From contig NZ_QMBP01000018.1 of assembly GCF_003289945.1 (NCBI RefSeq), forward strand, positions 1 to 64,000: a stretch of 64,000 nucleotides of DNA, read 5' to 3'. The notes under the pieces are model-generated. The model saw only the letters and a list, made by a program, of their open reading frames with translations. It was not told the DNA's origin and made no database searches. Every line of letters starts with the position of its first letter. Positions within the stretch are counted from its first letter, which is position 1. Shown piece by piece: positions 17,446-27,247 of this stretch. Source of the DNA: Mesorhizobium hawassense. Its GTDB lineage: Bacteria; Pseudomonadota; Alphaproteobacteria; Rhizobiales; Rhizobiaceae. A program made the position numbers and the translations under genes.

Positions 17446-18681
17446 TCACAAGCCCCGGAGGGCCTGGCGCAGGTCGCCAATCAAATCATTAACGTCTTCA
17501 AGGCCAACCGACAGGCGGATGAGGTCGTCCCCGACACCCGAAATCATGTGAGCGTCCTTGCGGACCGATTGCCGCGCCCGTGTGATGCTGGCCGGATGAT
17601 AGATAAGGCTGTCCGTGTCGCCGAGGCTCACTGCGCGTGTCAACAATTTCAACCGGTCCAGCATTGTCCTTGCACCGTCGAAACCGGCATGAAGTCCAAA
17701 CGCCAGCATGCCAGACCCCTGTGCCATTTGCTTGCGCGCGATGGCGTGATCGGGATGCGTTTCAAGGAAAGGATAGCTCACCCAGGATACGGCGGGATGC
17801 GCTTCGAGTATTCGGGCGATCGCCAGAGCCGAAGTGCCGTGCCGCTCCATTCGAAGCGAGAGCGTCTTGAGGCCGCGCAGGATCAGAAAGGCCGAGTGCG
17901 GTGCCAAGGTCGCACCGGTGATGTAGCGGAGCCCTGTCTCGTGCAAGCGGTAGAGCGTTTCAGCGTCGCCGAGCAGCGCTCCTCCCAACGTATCGCCGTG
18001 CCCACTGATGTATTTCGTCAGAGAGTGCAGGACAATGTCGGCACCGTGCTCGATCGGCCTCTGGAGTGCGGGAGAAGCAAAGGTACTGTCCACCGCGACT
18101 TTGACCCCATGCGTGTGAGCGCGCTTGGCGATCGCCGCAATATCGAGAATGCTGCTCAGCGGGTTGACGGGTGTCTCGAAATAGACCAGTTGGGTCCTTT
18201 CCGTGATCGCCGCATCGAGCTTCGACGGATCGGCCAGATCCACGGGGACGACCTTGATGCCGAAGCGAGGCAGACCCTGCTCGACCATCGCAACGGTATT
18301 CGAATAAAGGGTCTTGTGAACAACGAGCTCGTCGCCTTGCGACAGCAATGAGAGGATGAGGGTGCCGAAGGCGGCCATTCCAGTGGATAGGACGACGCCT
18401 GCTTCGGCCCCTTCCAGATTGGCAAGCCTCTGCTCCAAGATCTCTGTAGTTGGGTTATATTCACGCGCATAAAGCCTGCCGCCAAGGGCTGCAGCAGCAT
18501 CATTTGCCTCGACGCTCTCGAAGCCATAGGTAGACGTCAGGAATACCGGTGGCTGAACCGCTCTCTTGAATGCCGCCGGGTCGAACCCATGATGAATGGC
18601 ACGCGTATCAAATCCTAAGCTCGCAGTGTGGGAGCCATCGGGTTGTTCCTGATGCTCGCCGTGGTCGCTGTTGGATCTCAT
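17446..18681 (-). CDS. PLP-dependent Cys/Met metabolism enzyme
   Basis: A 411-residue member of the cystathionine gamma-synthase / gamma-lyase / O-acetylhomoserine sulfhydrylase family. The PLP lysine lies in LHSLTKYISGHGD, the cofactor Asp in VAVDSTFASP, and YAREYNPTTEILEQRLANLEGAEAG is the family signature near residue 95. The reaction within the family (elimination of, or substitution on, Cys, homocysteine or related amino acids) cannot be read from the sequence. The gene starts 80 bases from the divergent MocR gene at 18762, a common arrangement in which the regulator controls the neighbouring PLP enzyme. The aldolase-like gene follows on the same strand. Confidence 0.8.
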   Translation of the reverse strand: MRSNSDHGEHQEQPDGSHTASLGFDTRAIHHGFDPAAFKRAVQPPVFLTSTYGFESVEANDAAAALGGRLYAREYNPTTEILEQRLANLEGAEAGVVLSTGMAAFGTLILSLLSQGDELVVHKTLYSNTVAMVEQGLPRFGIKVVPVDLADPSKLDAAITERTQLVYFETPVNPLSSILDIAAIAKRAHTHGVKVAVDSTFASPALQRPIEHGADIVLHSLTKYISGHGDTLGGALLGDAETLYRLHETGLRYITGATLAPHSAFLILRGLKTLSLRMERHGTSALAIARILEAHPAVSWVSYPFLETHPDHAIARKQMAQGSGMLAFGLHAGFDGARTMLDRLKLLTRAVSLGDTDSLIYHPASITRARQSVRKDAHMISGVGDDLIRLSVGLEDVNDLIGDLRQALRGL

Positions 18682-18761
18682 GGGCCATATATCCTCTTTG
18701 CTTTAGCCCAGACTTGGCATCATACTGGCAGGTAAGAAACTTCCAGTTCGGCGGAAAGAAG

Positions 18762-20249
18762 ATGGTCCAGTCGAAAATGCAAGCTGCGACCGGACACGCG
18801 CCCCAGATGGGTTCGCGCAGGATTTACGAGGCGCTCAAGGAGCAGATCCTTCGTCGCGTCTACGAGGCAGGAAGCCAGCTGCCATCCTCGCGCAGCCTGG
18901 CGAATGAACTGCACGTGTCGCGAACAACGGTCACGATCGCCTATGAACAACTTGCCGCAGAAGGCTTCGTGGAATTACGACAGGGCGCGCGGCCCCGAGT
19001 GACAGCGTTACAACTGGGAGAGCGCCCGCGGGACATCAGCGCAGCGCGACAGGAGTATGGGCCGCTCTCGGCTTACGGCGAAAGACTTCGCGCCCTTTTA
19101 CCTTGGCTCGACTATTTGCCCAGTAATCTGGCCGTCGATTTTCGGTACGGCGATCTTGCCCCATCCGATTTCCCGGCATTGGTTTGGAAGCGGGCCGTCA
19201 ATTCGGTGCTGGCCCAACGACCGGGACGGCTTGCTTATGTGGACCCGCGAGGATCTCGGCGCCTGCGGCAAGCACTTCAGGGTTATCTTTGGCGGGCACG
19301 GACATTGCAATGCGACCTAGAGCAAATCATCGTGGTCAATGGCTCCCAGCAAGGGCTGGATCTCTGTGCTCGGATTCTGCTCGAGGCCGGCACCGCATTC
19401 GTGATGGAAAATCCCGGTTACCACATGGCACGCCAAATCTTTTCTAGCTCCGGGGCCTTGGCTGTGCCGGTGGACGTGGATGCGGATGGCTTGAAAACCG
19501 AGGATTTGGCAGGAATTGATGCCCGGATGGCCTATGTAACACCGTCCCATCAGTTTCCCTTGGGCGGGGTTATGCCGATTGGCCGTCGCCGTCAGCTTCT
19601 GGATTGGGCCGGCGACCATGACGCCTACGTTGTAGAAGACGACTATGACGGCGAATACCGGTACGACATCAGCCCGGTTCCGCCGCTCCAAACGCTGTCG
19701 GACGGGCGAAACGTGATTTATCTCGGCACAGTTTCGAAGACACTGTCGCCGATGATGCGCATCGGCTATCTCGTGGTGCCACCGCAATTGCAGGAGGTGA
19801 TTGCAACCGCCAAGCAGTTGATCGACCGGCATACACCCGTCACCGAGCAGGAAGCGCTTGCCTCACTTATCGAAAGCGGCGCCTATGAGAGGCATGTTCG
19901 GCGCGCGAGGAGGCTTAATCGAGAGCGCCGCGAGACCTTGTTGAACGCCCTGGAATATGCATTCGGTAAGCGGATAACCGTCGAGGGGGCGGATGCTGGC
20001 TTGCATGTCGTAGTCTGGTTCAGGGAACTGCCAGGATCGGCTGAGGCCGTCTTGATGGATGCCGCGCGCCAACGCGGCGTCGGCGTTTACGGTATTTCAC
20101 CGCTCTACGATTGGGCGTTAGGACGAACCGAGCCGCCAAAGGATCGCTTGGGCCTCGTAATGGGCTATTCTGCATTGACGCCGAGGCAGATTGAGAAGGG
20201 TGTCCAACTTCTTGCCGCAGCGTTCGACACTTTGAAGGTTGCGAGCTGA
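18762..20249 (+). CDS. MocR-type regulator (GntR HTH fused to aminotransferase fold)
   Basis: A 495-residue MocR family regulator. Residues 18-85 form a GntR winged helix (RIYEALKEQILRRVYEAGSQLPSSR, LANELHVSRTTVTIAYEQL). The rest is a class I aminotransferase fold with VVEDDYDGEYRYD and the PLP lysine region LGTVSKTLSPMMRIGY. Such proteins sense PLP or amino compounds and regulate adjacent genes. The ATG at 18762 follows GGAAAG; the open frame continues upstream into the divergent gene, but that part is not MocR-like. The 80-base divergent promoter region suggests control of the PLP enzyme and aldolase, and perhaps of the MOSC, reductase and E1 genes downstream. Confidence 0.9.
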   Translation: MVQSKMQAATGHAPQMGSRRIYEALKEQILRRVYEAGSQLPSSRSLANELHVSRTTVTIAYEQLAAEGFVELRQGARPRVTALQLGERPRDISAARQEYGPLSAYGERLRALLPWLDYLPSNLAVDFRYGDLAPSDFPALVWKRAVNSVLAQRPGRLAYVDPRGSRRLRQALQGYLWRARTLQCDLEQIIVVNGSQQGLDLCARILLEAGTAFVMENPGYHMARQIFSSSGALAVPVDVDADGLKTEDLAGIDARMAYVTPSHQFPLGGVMPIGRRRQLLDWAGDHDAYVVEDDYDGEYRYDISPVPPLQTLSDGRNVIYLGTVSKTLSPMMRIGYLVVPPQLQEVIATAKQLIDRHTPVTEQEALASLIESGAYERHVRRARRLNRERRETLLNALEYAFGKRITVEGADAGLHVVVWFRELPGSAEAVLMDAARQRGVGVYGISPLYDWALGRTEPPKDRLGLVMGYSALTPRQIEKGVQLLAAAFDTLKVAS

Positions 20250-20469
20250 CGCGCAGCCGCCAGCCGTTGAGCATCTCCCTGTACCCTCCATGGCCCGCGC
20301 CGTTCAAGCAACTGGACTAGGCATATGCCAGAAAACTGGCACTGTTGATAAAGCCAGTTTCGCGGCAGATTTCCCGCTCCAGCCGGATGTGGGGATAATC
20401 CCATCAGTTGCACGCGCCGGCGCGAAGACTCGCCTTAATCGAGACCTAACGGTACTGCGGGAGCCGCTT

Positions 20470-20961
20470 ATGACTTGGCAGGGAACACTGCTCCACGTTC
20501 ACATTGCCCCTGCCGCTTCCTACGAGATGGAAGAACGGGCTGAGGCACAGCTCGTTGCAGGCCGCGGAATTGTTGGGGACCGTTATTATCTCGGTATCGG
20601 GACCTATTCCCCCAAACCTGACGTTCGTGAAATCACGCTGATCGAGGTCGAAGTTCTCGAGGCAATCGCCAACGGAGAGCCGAAAATTCCGGGGTTCAAG
20701 GGCTTGCTCAAACCCGAAGAGCATAGGCGCAACCTGACGACCCGAGGCGTTCCGCTCAATCATCTGGTCGGCAAACGCTTCCAGATCGGCGAAACGGTTT
20801 TGCGGGCTGCACGGATGAATTTCCCCTGCAAGTACATCGAGGAGCTTCTCGGCATGCCGGGCCTATACGAAGGACTGCTGAACCGCTCCGGTCTCAACTG
20901 TTCGATTGAGGTCGGCGGCGTAATCCGCCCCGGCGACCCCATTCTGCCAATGGACGAGTGA
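20470..20961 (+). CDS. MOSC domain protein
   Basis: A 163-residue MOSC domain (molybdenum cofactor sulfurase C-terminal domain). A conserved Cys lies in RMNFPCKYIEELLGMPG near residue 120, where MOSC proteins carry the sulfur-accepting or substrate-binding cysteine. Earlier, VAGRGIVGDRYY and NLTTRGVPLNHLVGKRF are family blocks. Related proteins (YiiM, mARC) reduce N-hydroxylated compounds with a reductase partner. The open frame extends to 20239, but homology starts at the ATG at 20470. The VanB-type reductase gene begins six bases after the stop; in some bacteria the two are fused in one protein, so they probably work together. Confidence 0.82.
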   Translation: MTWQGTLLHVHIAPAASYEMEERAEAQLVAGRGIVGDRYYLGIGTYSPKPDVREITLIEVEVLEAIANGEPKIPGFKGLLKPEEHRRNLTTRGVPLNHLVGKRFQIGETVLRAARMNFPCKYIEELLGMPGLYEGLLNRSGLNCSIEVGGVIRPGDPILPMDE

Positions 20962-20967
20962 AGCGAC

Positions 20968-21918
20968 ATGGGAAGTCCACGCATCATCATGAAGCTGATC
21001 GTTGCCGGCGTCCATGTCGAGCCAGGCGACGTCCGCGTGATCGAGTTGAAGCACCACCGAAGACCTCTTCTGCCGGCCTTCGAACCGGGATCGCATGTCG
21101 ACGTCCACCTTCCCATTGGGAAGGTACGCCAGTATTCGCTCTGCGGAGATCCGGAAGATCTCAGCCGCTACACGATAGCGGTGAAGCGCGAAAACGGCGG
21201 CAGGGGCGGCTCGGCATGGATTCATGACCAGCTGACGCCCGGCGCCGAGCTGCCCGTGACCGCCCCTCGCAATCATTTCCCACTTAAGGAGAGTGACGGA
21301 CCGGTCCTTCTTCTGGCAGGGGGTATCGGGATCACGCCGATCTTTGCGATGGCGCGCGCTCTCTGGCGGCAGGGCAAGCCCTTCGAGCTGCATTATTTTG
21401 CACGGAGCCGAAGCCTGGCACCCTTGCTCGGAGCTTTGGAGAAGACAATCAGCTCGGAAAACCTGAGGCTCCATTTGGACGATCAAGTCGAAACCCGGCA
21501 AGACCTTGAGGAACTGTTGTCGACAAGGCCCTCTGGCGCGCAGCTTTATTACTGCGGCCCGCCCGGGTTCATGGCAGCGGTCGCCCTAGCTTCGGAGGAC
21601 TGGCCCGATGGTACGGTCAATTTCGAAGCCTTCCAGCCGCTTGTCCAGGACGATACACCACCGGAACCATTCATGATCGTCCTTCGCAACGGGGCCGTTG
21701 TGTCGGTTCCTGCCGACAAGTCGGCGCTGTCGGCCATCCGTGCCGCCGGCGTGTTGCTGATGGCATCTTGTGAGAACGGCGTCTGTGGAACCTGCGAGTG
21801 CGGGTATCTGGAAGGGCAGCCCATCCATCGCGATGCAGTGCTTCCAAGCAACGCCCGCAGCCATCGGTTCATCCCGTGCGTGTCGCGCGCGACTGGCGTT
21901 CTGAAACTCGACCTGTAA
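20968..21918 (+). CDS. VanB/PDR-type ferredoxin-fused oxidoreductase
   Basis: A 316-residue phthalate-dioxygenase-reductase type protein. Its domains in order are an FMN-binding barrel (PGSHVDVHLPIGKVRQYSLCG near residue 45, ending in the RxYSLCG flavin motif), an NAD-binding domain (LLAGGIGITPIFAMA near 115 and YYCGPPGFM near 190) and a C-terminal plant-type 2Fe-2S ferredoxin with Cys in CENGVCGTCECGY and a last Cys in FIPCVSRA. It passes electrons from NAD(P)H to a partner enzyme. No oxygenase is encoded nearby, so the MOSC protein 6 bases upstream is the likely partner. The E1-like gene follows after 13 bases. An ATG at 20989 is an alternative start. Confidence 0.85.
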   Translation: MGSPRIIMKLIVAGVHVEPGDVRVIELKHHRRPLLPAFEPGSHVDVHLPIGKVRQYSLCGDPEDLSRYTIAVKRENGGRGGSAWIHDQLTPGAELPVTAPRNHFPLKESDGPVLLLAGGIGITPIFAMARALWRQGKPFELHYFARSRSLAPLLGALEKTISSENLRLHLDDQVETRQDLEELLSTRPSGAQLYYCGPPGFMAAVALASEDWPDGTVNFEAFQPLVQDDTPPEPFMIVLRNGAVVSVPADKSALSAIRAAGVLLMASCENGVCGTCECGYLEGQPIHRDAVLPSNARSHRFIPCVSRATGVLKLDL

Positions 21919-21931
21919 ACGTGGGGGAGAG

Positions 21932-24328
21932 ATGAGCTCCAAGATCAGCTACTTGAGCGAAATCGAACGCTGCGTTTCATGGCTTGCCGCATGGACAATC
22001 CACCACGCCAACCATATCCGTGAGGGAGACGAAGTGAAGGTCGGCGGCCATCAGGCTTCCTGCGCTTCATTGAGTACGATCATGACCGCGCTATACTGCT
22101 CAGTGCTTCGCACCCAAGATCGCGTCGCGGTCAAACCCCACGCAGCCCCAATATTCCACGCTCTCCAGTATCTGGCAGGCAACCAGACCCGCGAAAAGCT
22201 GGAAAACTTCCGTGGATTCCAGGGCGCCCAGAGCTATCCGTCGCGGACGAAGGATGTCGATGACGTCGATTTCTCCACGGGCTCCGTGGGTCTGGGGGTG
22301 GCACAGACGCTCTTTTCTTCGTTGGTGCAGGATTACGTCTCGGCACATGGCTGGATGAACGATCGACCCGAAGGCCGGATGGTCAGCCTGATCGGCGATG
22401 CCGAGATGGACGAAGGCAACATCTACGAAGCTCTGATCGAGGGCTGGAAACACGGCCTCAGGAACTGCTGGTGGATCGTTGATTACAACCGGCAGTCGCT
22501 GGACGCGGTGGTCCGAGAAGGCCTCTGGGCACGGTTCGAACAGATATTCACAAACTTCGGCTGGGATGTCGTCATTCTACGCCATGGCTCGCTGCAGGAG
22601 GCAGCCTTTGCCGAGCCCGGTGGGGACAAGCTGCGGCAGTGGATCGAGAAGTGCCCGAACCAGCTCTATTCTGCTTTGATATTCCAGGGTGGCGCAGCCT
22701 GGCGAAGGCGGTTGCTGGACGAGGTCGGCGACCAGGGGCCCGTGACCGCACTGATCGAGCGACGCTCCGACGAGGAGCTGCAAGCGCTTATGGCCAATCT
22801 CGGAGGACATGATCTGCCGAGCTTGCTCAAAGCCTTCGAAGCAGCTTCGCGGCACGATCGTCCAGTCTGCTTCATCTGCTATACAATTAAGGGATATGGC
22901 TTGCCGCTGGCGGGCCACAAGGATAACCACGCCGGTCGGATGACCCCCACCCAGATGGAGGGCTTCCGCCAGCAGATGGGCGTAAAGCCTGGACAAGAAT
23001 GGGAAAAATGGGCGGCGGCCACAACCTTGACTGAGGAGCTCGACGACTTCGTCGCTCGAGCGCCATTCTTCAGGGAAGGCCGCCGCAGGCGATCCGCACC
23101 GGCAATCCCCGTCCCTCCCGCCCTTCCCTCGCCTGGTCAGCCAGGCAAGCCGCTTTCAACCCAGATGGGATTTGGCCAGATCCTGAACGATATCGCGCGC
23201 GGTGACACACCGCTTGCCGAGCGCATTGTCACAACCTCTCCGGACGTGACGGTGTCGACCAATCTCGGCCCGTGGGTCAATCGGCGCGGGCTCTTTGCCC
23301 GAGAAAGCATGGCCGATACCTTCAAGGATGAACGGATACCGTCGATCTACAGCTGGGAGCTCGGTCCAAAGGGGCAGCATCTCGAACTGGGGATAGCTGA
23401 ATCCAATCTAATGATCATGCTCGGGGCACTCGGCCTTTCGCATGCGATCAATGGCGCTCGGCTCCTGCCCGTCGGCACTGTCTATGACCCGTTCATATAT
23501 CGCTCAGCCGACCAATTGAACTACGCCTGCTACCAAGATGCGCGCTTTCTGTTGGTTGCGACGCCGTCCGGCGTGACTCTTGCTCCGGAAGGCGGAGCAC
23601 ACCAGTCGATCGGCACGCCATTGATCGGCATGTCGCAGGACGGGCTCTGCTCCTTCGAGCCCGCCTTCGTCGACGAGCTTTCGGTCATTATGCGCTTCGC
23701 TTTCGACTACATGCAACGGGACGGTGAAGGTGACCCTGGTGAAACGACCTGGCTGCGCGATCAGACGGGAGGATCCGTTTACCTTCGCCTTTCGACACGA
23801 CCGCTGGAGCAGCCAGCACGACAGATCGATCCAGATCTGGAGCAAGATATTATCAACGGGGCCTATTGGTTGCGCCGACCGGGACCGAATGCGAGCATCA
23901 TCATTGCCTATCAGGGTGTCGTTGCGCAGGAGGCGATTACTGCGACAGGCCTGCTCGCCGAAGATCGACGGGATATCGGACTACTGGCGATCACATCAGC
24001 AGACCGGCTCAACGCTGGGTGGCAGGCTGCGGAACGGGCCCGGCAACGCGGAGCGGTCGGGGCGATGAGCCACATCGAACGCCTGCTGGCGTCGTTGCCA
24101 CGCGATAGCGGGATCGTCACAGTCATTGATGGGCATCCAGCAACGCTCTCCTGGCTTGGCGGCGTCTACGGCCATCGTGTGAAGTCGCTGGGTGTGGAGC
24201 ATTTTGGGCAGACCGGCACGATTGCGGACCTTTATAGGCATCATGGGCTGGACACCAATGCGATCATGCATGCGGCTCAAGCTGTAAGCCACGGACGGAC
24301 AATTCGCTATCTTGAAGCGCTTTCATGA
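21932..24328 (+). CDS. pyruvate dehydrogenase E1-like thiamin diphosphate enzyme
   Basis: A 798-residue homodimeric E1 (AceE) type protein. It has the thiamin-diphosphate binding region GDAEMDEGNIYEALIEGW followed by NCWWIVDYNRQSLD, the early KPHAAPIFHALQYLAG segment and a transketolase-like central domain (LGIAESNLMIMLGALG, and TYDPFIYRSADQLNYACYQ-like text with Val for Thr at the first residue). It is shorter than typical AceE of about 890 residues, and no E2 or E3 gene is near, so it is not a local complete pyruvate dehydrogenase. It may decarboxylate another 2-keto acid. It is last in the MOSC-reductase-E1 unit, 13 bases after the reductase. Confidence 0.82.
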   Translation: MSSKISYLSEIERCVSWLAAWTIHHANHIREGDEVKVGGHQASCASLSTIMTALYCSVLRTQDRVAVKPHAAPIFHALQYLAGNQTREKLENFRGFQGAQSYPSRTKDVDDVDFSTGSVGLGVAQTLFSSLVQDYVSAHGWMNDRPEGRMVSLIGDAEMDEGNIYEALIEGWKHGLRNCWWIVDYNRQSLDAVVREGLWARFEQIFTNFGWDVVILRHGSLQEAAFAEPGGDKLRQWIEKCPNQLYSALIFQGGAAWRRRLLDEVGDQGPVTALIERRSDEELQALMANLGGHDLPSLLKAFEAASRHDRPVCFICYTIKGYGLPLAGHKDNHAGRMTPTQMEGFRQQMGVKPGQEWEKWAAATTLTEELDDFVARAPFFREGRRRRSAPAIPVPPALPSPGQPGKPLSTQMGFGQILNDIARGDTPLAERIVTTSPDVTVSTNLGPWVNRRGLFARESMADTFKDERIPSIYSWELGPKGQHLELGIAESNLMIMLGALGLSHAINGARLLPVGTVYDPFIYRSADQLNYACYQDARFLLVATPSGVTLAPEGGAHQSIGTPLIGMSQDGLCSFEPAFVDELSVIMRFAFDYMQRDGEGDPGETTWLRDQTGGSVYLRLSTRPLEQPARQIDPDLEQDIINGAYWLRRPGPNASIIIAYQGVVAQEAITATGLLAEDRRDIGLLAITSADRLNAGWQAAERARQRGAVGAMSHIERLLASLPRDSGIVTVIDGHPATLSWLGGVYGHRVKSLGVEHFGQTGTIADLYRHHGLDTNAIMHAAQAVSHGRTIRYLEALS

Positions 24329-24523
24329 TCCACGCCTCGGCCTCATTTCGCAGGCAGCAAAACGGCGGTTCGTGTTGCTGGGGGCATCTGCCGCATTCAC
24401 TTATCTCGTGTGAATGAGAACTCGCTAGCACAGTGCCATGATCACTCATCGGCAGAGGTTGAACGCAATCCAAGCTGGACCAATCTTGGCGCTGCTCGGG
24501 CTCCATCTGGTGGACAGAGAAGC

Positions 24524-24570
24524 ATTCATCATGTGGATGCACGCCATCGAAACAATCGATTTTACGAAGA
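24524..24570 (+). promoter_or_regulatory. nod box upstream of noeL
   Basis: ATTCAT, four bases, TGGATG, six bases, then ATCGAAACAATCGATTTTAC, matching the nod box in sequence and spacing. It lies about 290 bases before the noeL start codon. Confidence 0.93.
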
Positions 24571-24858
24571 ATAAAAGGAATGAAAAAAACATCGTTCGAG
24601 AAGCGATGCCAACAGGAAGTCTCTCGGCTGTGCGAACGATGAAAGAGGCCTTTCGAGACCAGGTGCCAATAGCATAGCACCGTTCTTTATCATTTGCTCC
24701 GTTCTTACACCGCTTCGAGGCACCACTGCCATATAAGTCGGCGTAAAGACAGAGAATACCGCATTGTGCTTGAATGTTACGGGGCATCATTTTCCGATGA
24801 TCCTGCCCAAAGCTTCATCCCACGACATTTTCATGGTTTTTATCGACGGAAACAGAGA

Positions 24859-25920
24859 ATGAGTTCATCTCGGCGCACAGCATTCATTACAGGGATTACT
24901 GGCCAGGACGGTGCGTTGCTTGCCGAACTGCTACTTTCGAAGGGCTATAAGGTCCATGGCCTCAAGCGGCGGGCGTCGTCAATCGGGAATACCCAGCGCA
25001 TCGACCACCTCTACCAAGACCCGCATGCGAACCATGCCGATATGGTCCTGCATTACGGGGACATGACGGATGCGACGAACTTGATTCGCCTGCTTCAAGA
25101 CACGCAGCCCGACGAAATCTACAATCTCGCTGCCCAGAGCCACGTGCAAGTCTCTTTCGAGACCCCCGAATATACGGCCAATGCCGACGCTCTCGGCACG
25201 CTGCGGCTGCTGGAAGCAGTCCGCATCCTTCGCCTCGATAACAGAACGCGGTTTTACCAAGCCTCCACGTCGGAACTCTTCGGTTCGGTCCAGGATATCC
25301 CCCAGCGGGAGACCACCCCCTTTTACCCACGTTCCCCATATGCCGTGGCGAAGCTTTACGCCTACTGGATCACAGTGAATTACCGCGAGGCTTACGGGCT
25401 CTATGCCAGCAATGGCATTTTGTTCAATCACGAAGGACCGACGCGAGGCGAAACTTTCATTACGCGCAAGGTGACCCGTGCAGTAGCTGCGATTATGGCA
25501 GGCCAGCAGGACTGTCTCTATCTTGGAAACCTGGAGGCTAAGCGTGACTGGGGCGCGGCTCGCGATTATGTCGAGGGCATGTGGCGCATCCTGCAACACC
25601 ATGAGCCTGACGACTTTGTGCTCGCGACCGGTGAAACGCATTCGGTTCGCAGCTTCGTAGAAGCTGCCTTTAGACGAGTCGGAAAGGAGATCGTCTGGGA
25701 GGGCGAAGGTGTTGACGAGGTGGGCCGCGAACGCAGCAGCAATCGAACGTTGATCCGCATAGACAAGCGTTATTTCCGTCCGACCGAGGTTGACCTGCTG
25801 ATCGGCGACGCCTCGAAGGCAGCCACCAAACTTGGCTGGAAGCCAAAGACCACTTTCGATGAGCTCGTTTCGGAAATGGTCGAGGCCGATTGCCGGGCCT
25901 TCGGCATCGGGCTCGATTAA
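24859..25920 (+). CDS. noeL: NoeL, GDP-mannose 4,6-dehydratase
   Basis: A 353-residue GDP-mannose 4,6-dehydratase of the extended short-chain reductase family. It converts GDP-D-mannose to GDP-4-keto-6-deoxymannose, the precursor of GDP-L-fucose for Nod factor fucosylation. It shows FITGITGQDGALLAELLL (NADP loop), LKRRASSIGNTQRIDHLYQD, the catalytic YAVAKLYAYW (Tyr-x3-Lys) and FNHEGPTRGETFITRKVTRA. The start MSSSRRTAFITG at 24859 fits the family; the longer open frame upstream is leader. It stands alone behind the nod box at 24524-24570. The next pathway gene, nolK, is 11.6 kb downstream. Confidence 0.95.
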   Translation: MSSSRRTAFITGITGQDGALLAELLLSKGYKVHGLKRRASSIGNTQRIDHLYQDPHANHADMVLHYGDMTDATNLIRLLQDTQPDEIYNLAAQSHVQVSFETPEYTANADALGTLRLLEAVRILRLDNRTRFYQASTSELFGSVQDIPQRETTPFYPRSPYAVAKLYAYWITVNYREAYGLYASNGILFNHEGPTRGETFITRKVTRAVAAIMAGQQDCLYLGNLEAKRDWGAARDYVEGMWRILQHHEPDDFVLATGETHSVRSFVEAAFRRVGKEIVWEGEGVDEVGRERSSNRTLIRIDKRYFRPTEVDLLIGDASKAATKLGWKPKTTFDELVSEMVEADCRAFGIGLD

Positions 25921-26785
25921 CGCTGAAAAGATAATGAGTTCGCTGGGGGCAAACGCTTGGGTGGCCGGCGATCGTGGTGCAGTTGGATCCGCTCTGGTGC
26001 CCCGGTGTCCCGGTTGCAGGACCCGCAGCGTCGCCCGATTTTGGCCATGCCATACTCACCTCTAGGAGTGCGTGCCGAGCGTTTGACCAGGCTGGGGCAC
26101 ATTTGAAGATTCGTTCCTCACCTCACCATAGTCTGGCGACTGGTATCGAGCTTCCTCGTGACTGCCGAAATGCTCAGACGCTTGCCCCAGTTCTGCGTGC
26201 GCGGCCGGACCGCCATCAGAAAGAGCACGCTCCCGAAATAGCCTACCTGAAGAAGCAGTGAACATGCCACAGTTGTGACAGTTACTCTGCGAATGGAATG
26301 CGACGCGACCCAGATTTTCCATGCCCCGTAGGTATCCTGTCCACCGACAAGCCGAAGGAGGCATTTGAGGAACGGGGTGGCAAGGGCTGCCTCGAGCTCG
26401 TTGATAGCAGGGCTAACGGCCGCATCGGACATGCCACGTTTATTTCTCTCGTTGCAGCCTATGCACGCACTTGATGCCTGTGTGGCCGGCCCTGAGTTCG
26501 AGATGTTCCACTTGCCGCCAGCGAGGAGCGTGTCCGGCGCCTTAGAGGAATCGGGCCGGCCAGTCGGCCTCGAGGCCGCAGCCGTCGAAGAGTACCTTCT
26601 GCCGTTGTTCATCAATGCAGCGTGCTTTTCGAGAGGTGGTTGGCTTTCGATGTCCCTTCCGTCTCTCTCGAACCGGACGCAATAACGGCTCCAGCGGAGG
26701 GTTTCCCGCACCTTCCCGGTTTATCTCGGTCCCTCTCTCGACCTCAGTCTCTTCCCGTCTAAATTCGATCAGCATGTTCGCCTCC
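25921..26785. other. no recognisable intact gene
   Basis: About 865 bases between noeL and the phasin gene. A minus-strand stretch near 26350-26430 encodes a short LysR-like helix-turn-helix string (AAVSPAINELEAALATP), but nothing around it holds a frame. Otherwise nothing is recognised. Confidence 0.4.
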
Positions 26786-27247
26786 CTATGCCCGGGGCCC
26801 GTCCCGCGGCAGCAGCTTCTCGAATTCGTCCCTGATTGGCTTGGAGATTTCGGCCACTGCCTTGGTGGTGAGTGCCTGGAATTCCTTGGCCTGCTCCAAA
26901 CCCATCTCGACACGTTTGCGCACAAAGGTGGACTGCAGCTCGATAACTTCCGAAGGGAACTTGGCGCCAATCAACGCTCGCAAGTGCGAGAAGTCTGCCT
27001 CGCCGTTGGTCCGCAGGGCACCGAACGTCTTCTGTGACAGTTCGTTGCCGATTGCCTTTGTGGTTTCAACAGTCGAATTGAGTATTCTCCAGGCGTCTTC
27101 AACGCCTGACGCGAATTTCACAAACACTCCTGTCAACTGCTCGCCCCCATTTTCGGCAACAATACGAGGCTGACCGCTGGCTTTGCCAGTTTTCTGGAAA
27201 TCCACAGTTTCATCGCTTCCGACGGTTTTGTCTTCGGGTCTGGCCAT
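26786..27247 (-). CDS. phasin family protein
   Basis: A 153-residue phasin-like protein, amphipathic and helical, with the typical central region TKAIGNELSQKTFGALRTNGEADFSHLRALIGAKFPSEV broken over residues 65-103 and the C-terminal ALTTKAVAEISKPI helix. Phasins coat polyhydroxybutyrate granules, which many rhizobia make in symbiosis or free-living growth. The gene is monocistronic with a 400-base AT-rich region upstream. No clear sigma-54 promoter is seen there. The family call rests on length, composition and the late helix pattern. Confidence 0.75.
   Translation of the reverse strand: MARPEDKTVGSDETVDFQKTGKASGQPRIVAENGGEQLTGVFVKFASGVEDAWRILNSTVETTKAIGNELSQKTFGALRTNGEADFSHLRALIGAKFPSEVIELQSTFVRKRVEMGLEQAKEFQALTTKAVAEISKPIRDEFEKLLPRDGPRA

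Noticed and set aside
26350..26711. Possible LysR regulator fragment on the minus strand
   Set aside because: A short helix-turn-helix-like string without surrounding similarity; not enough to call.
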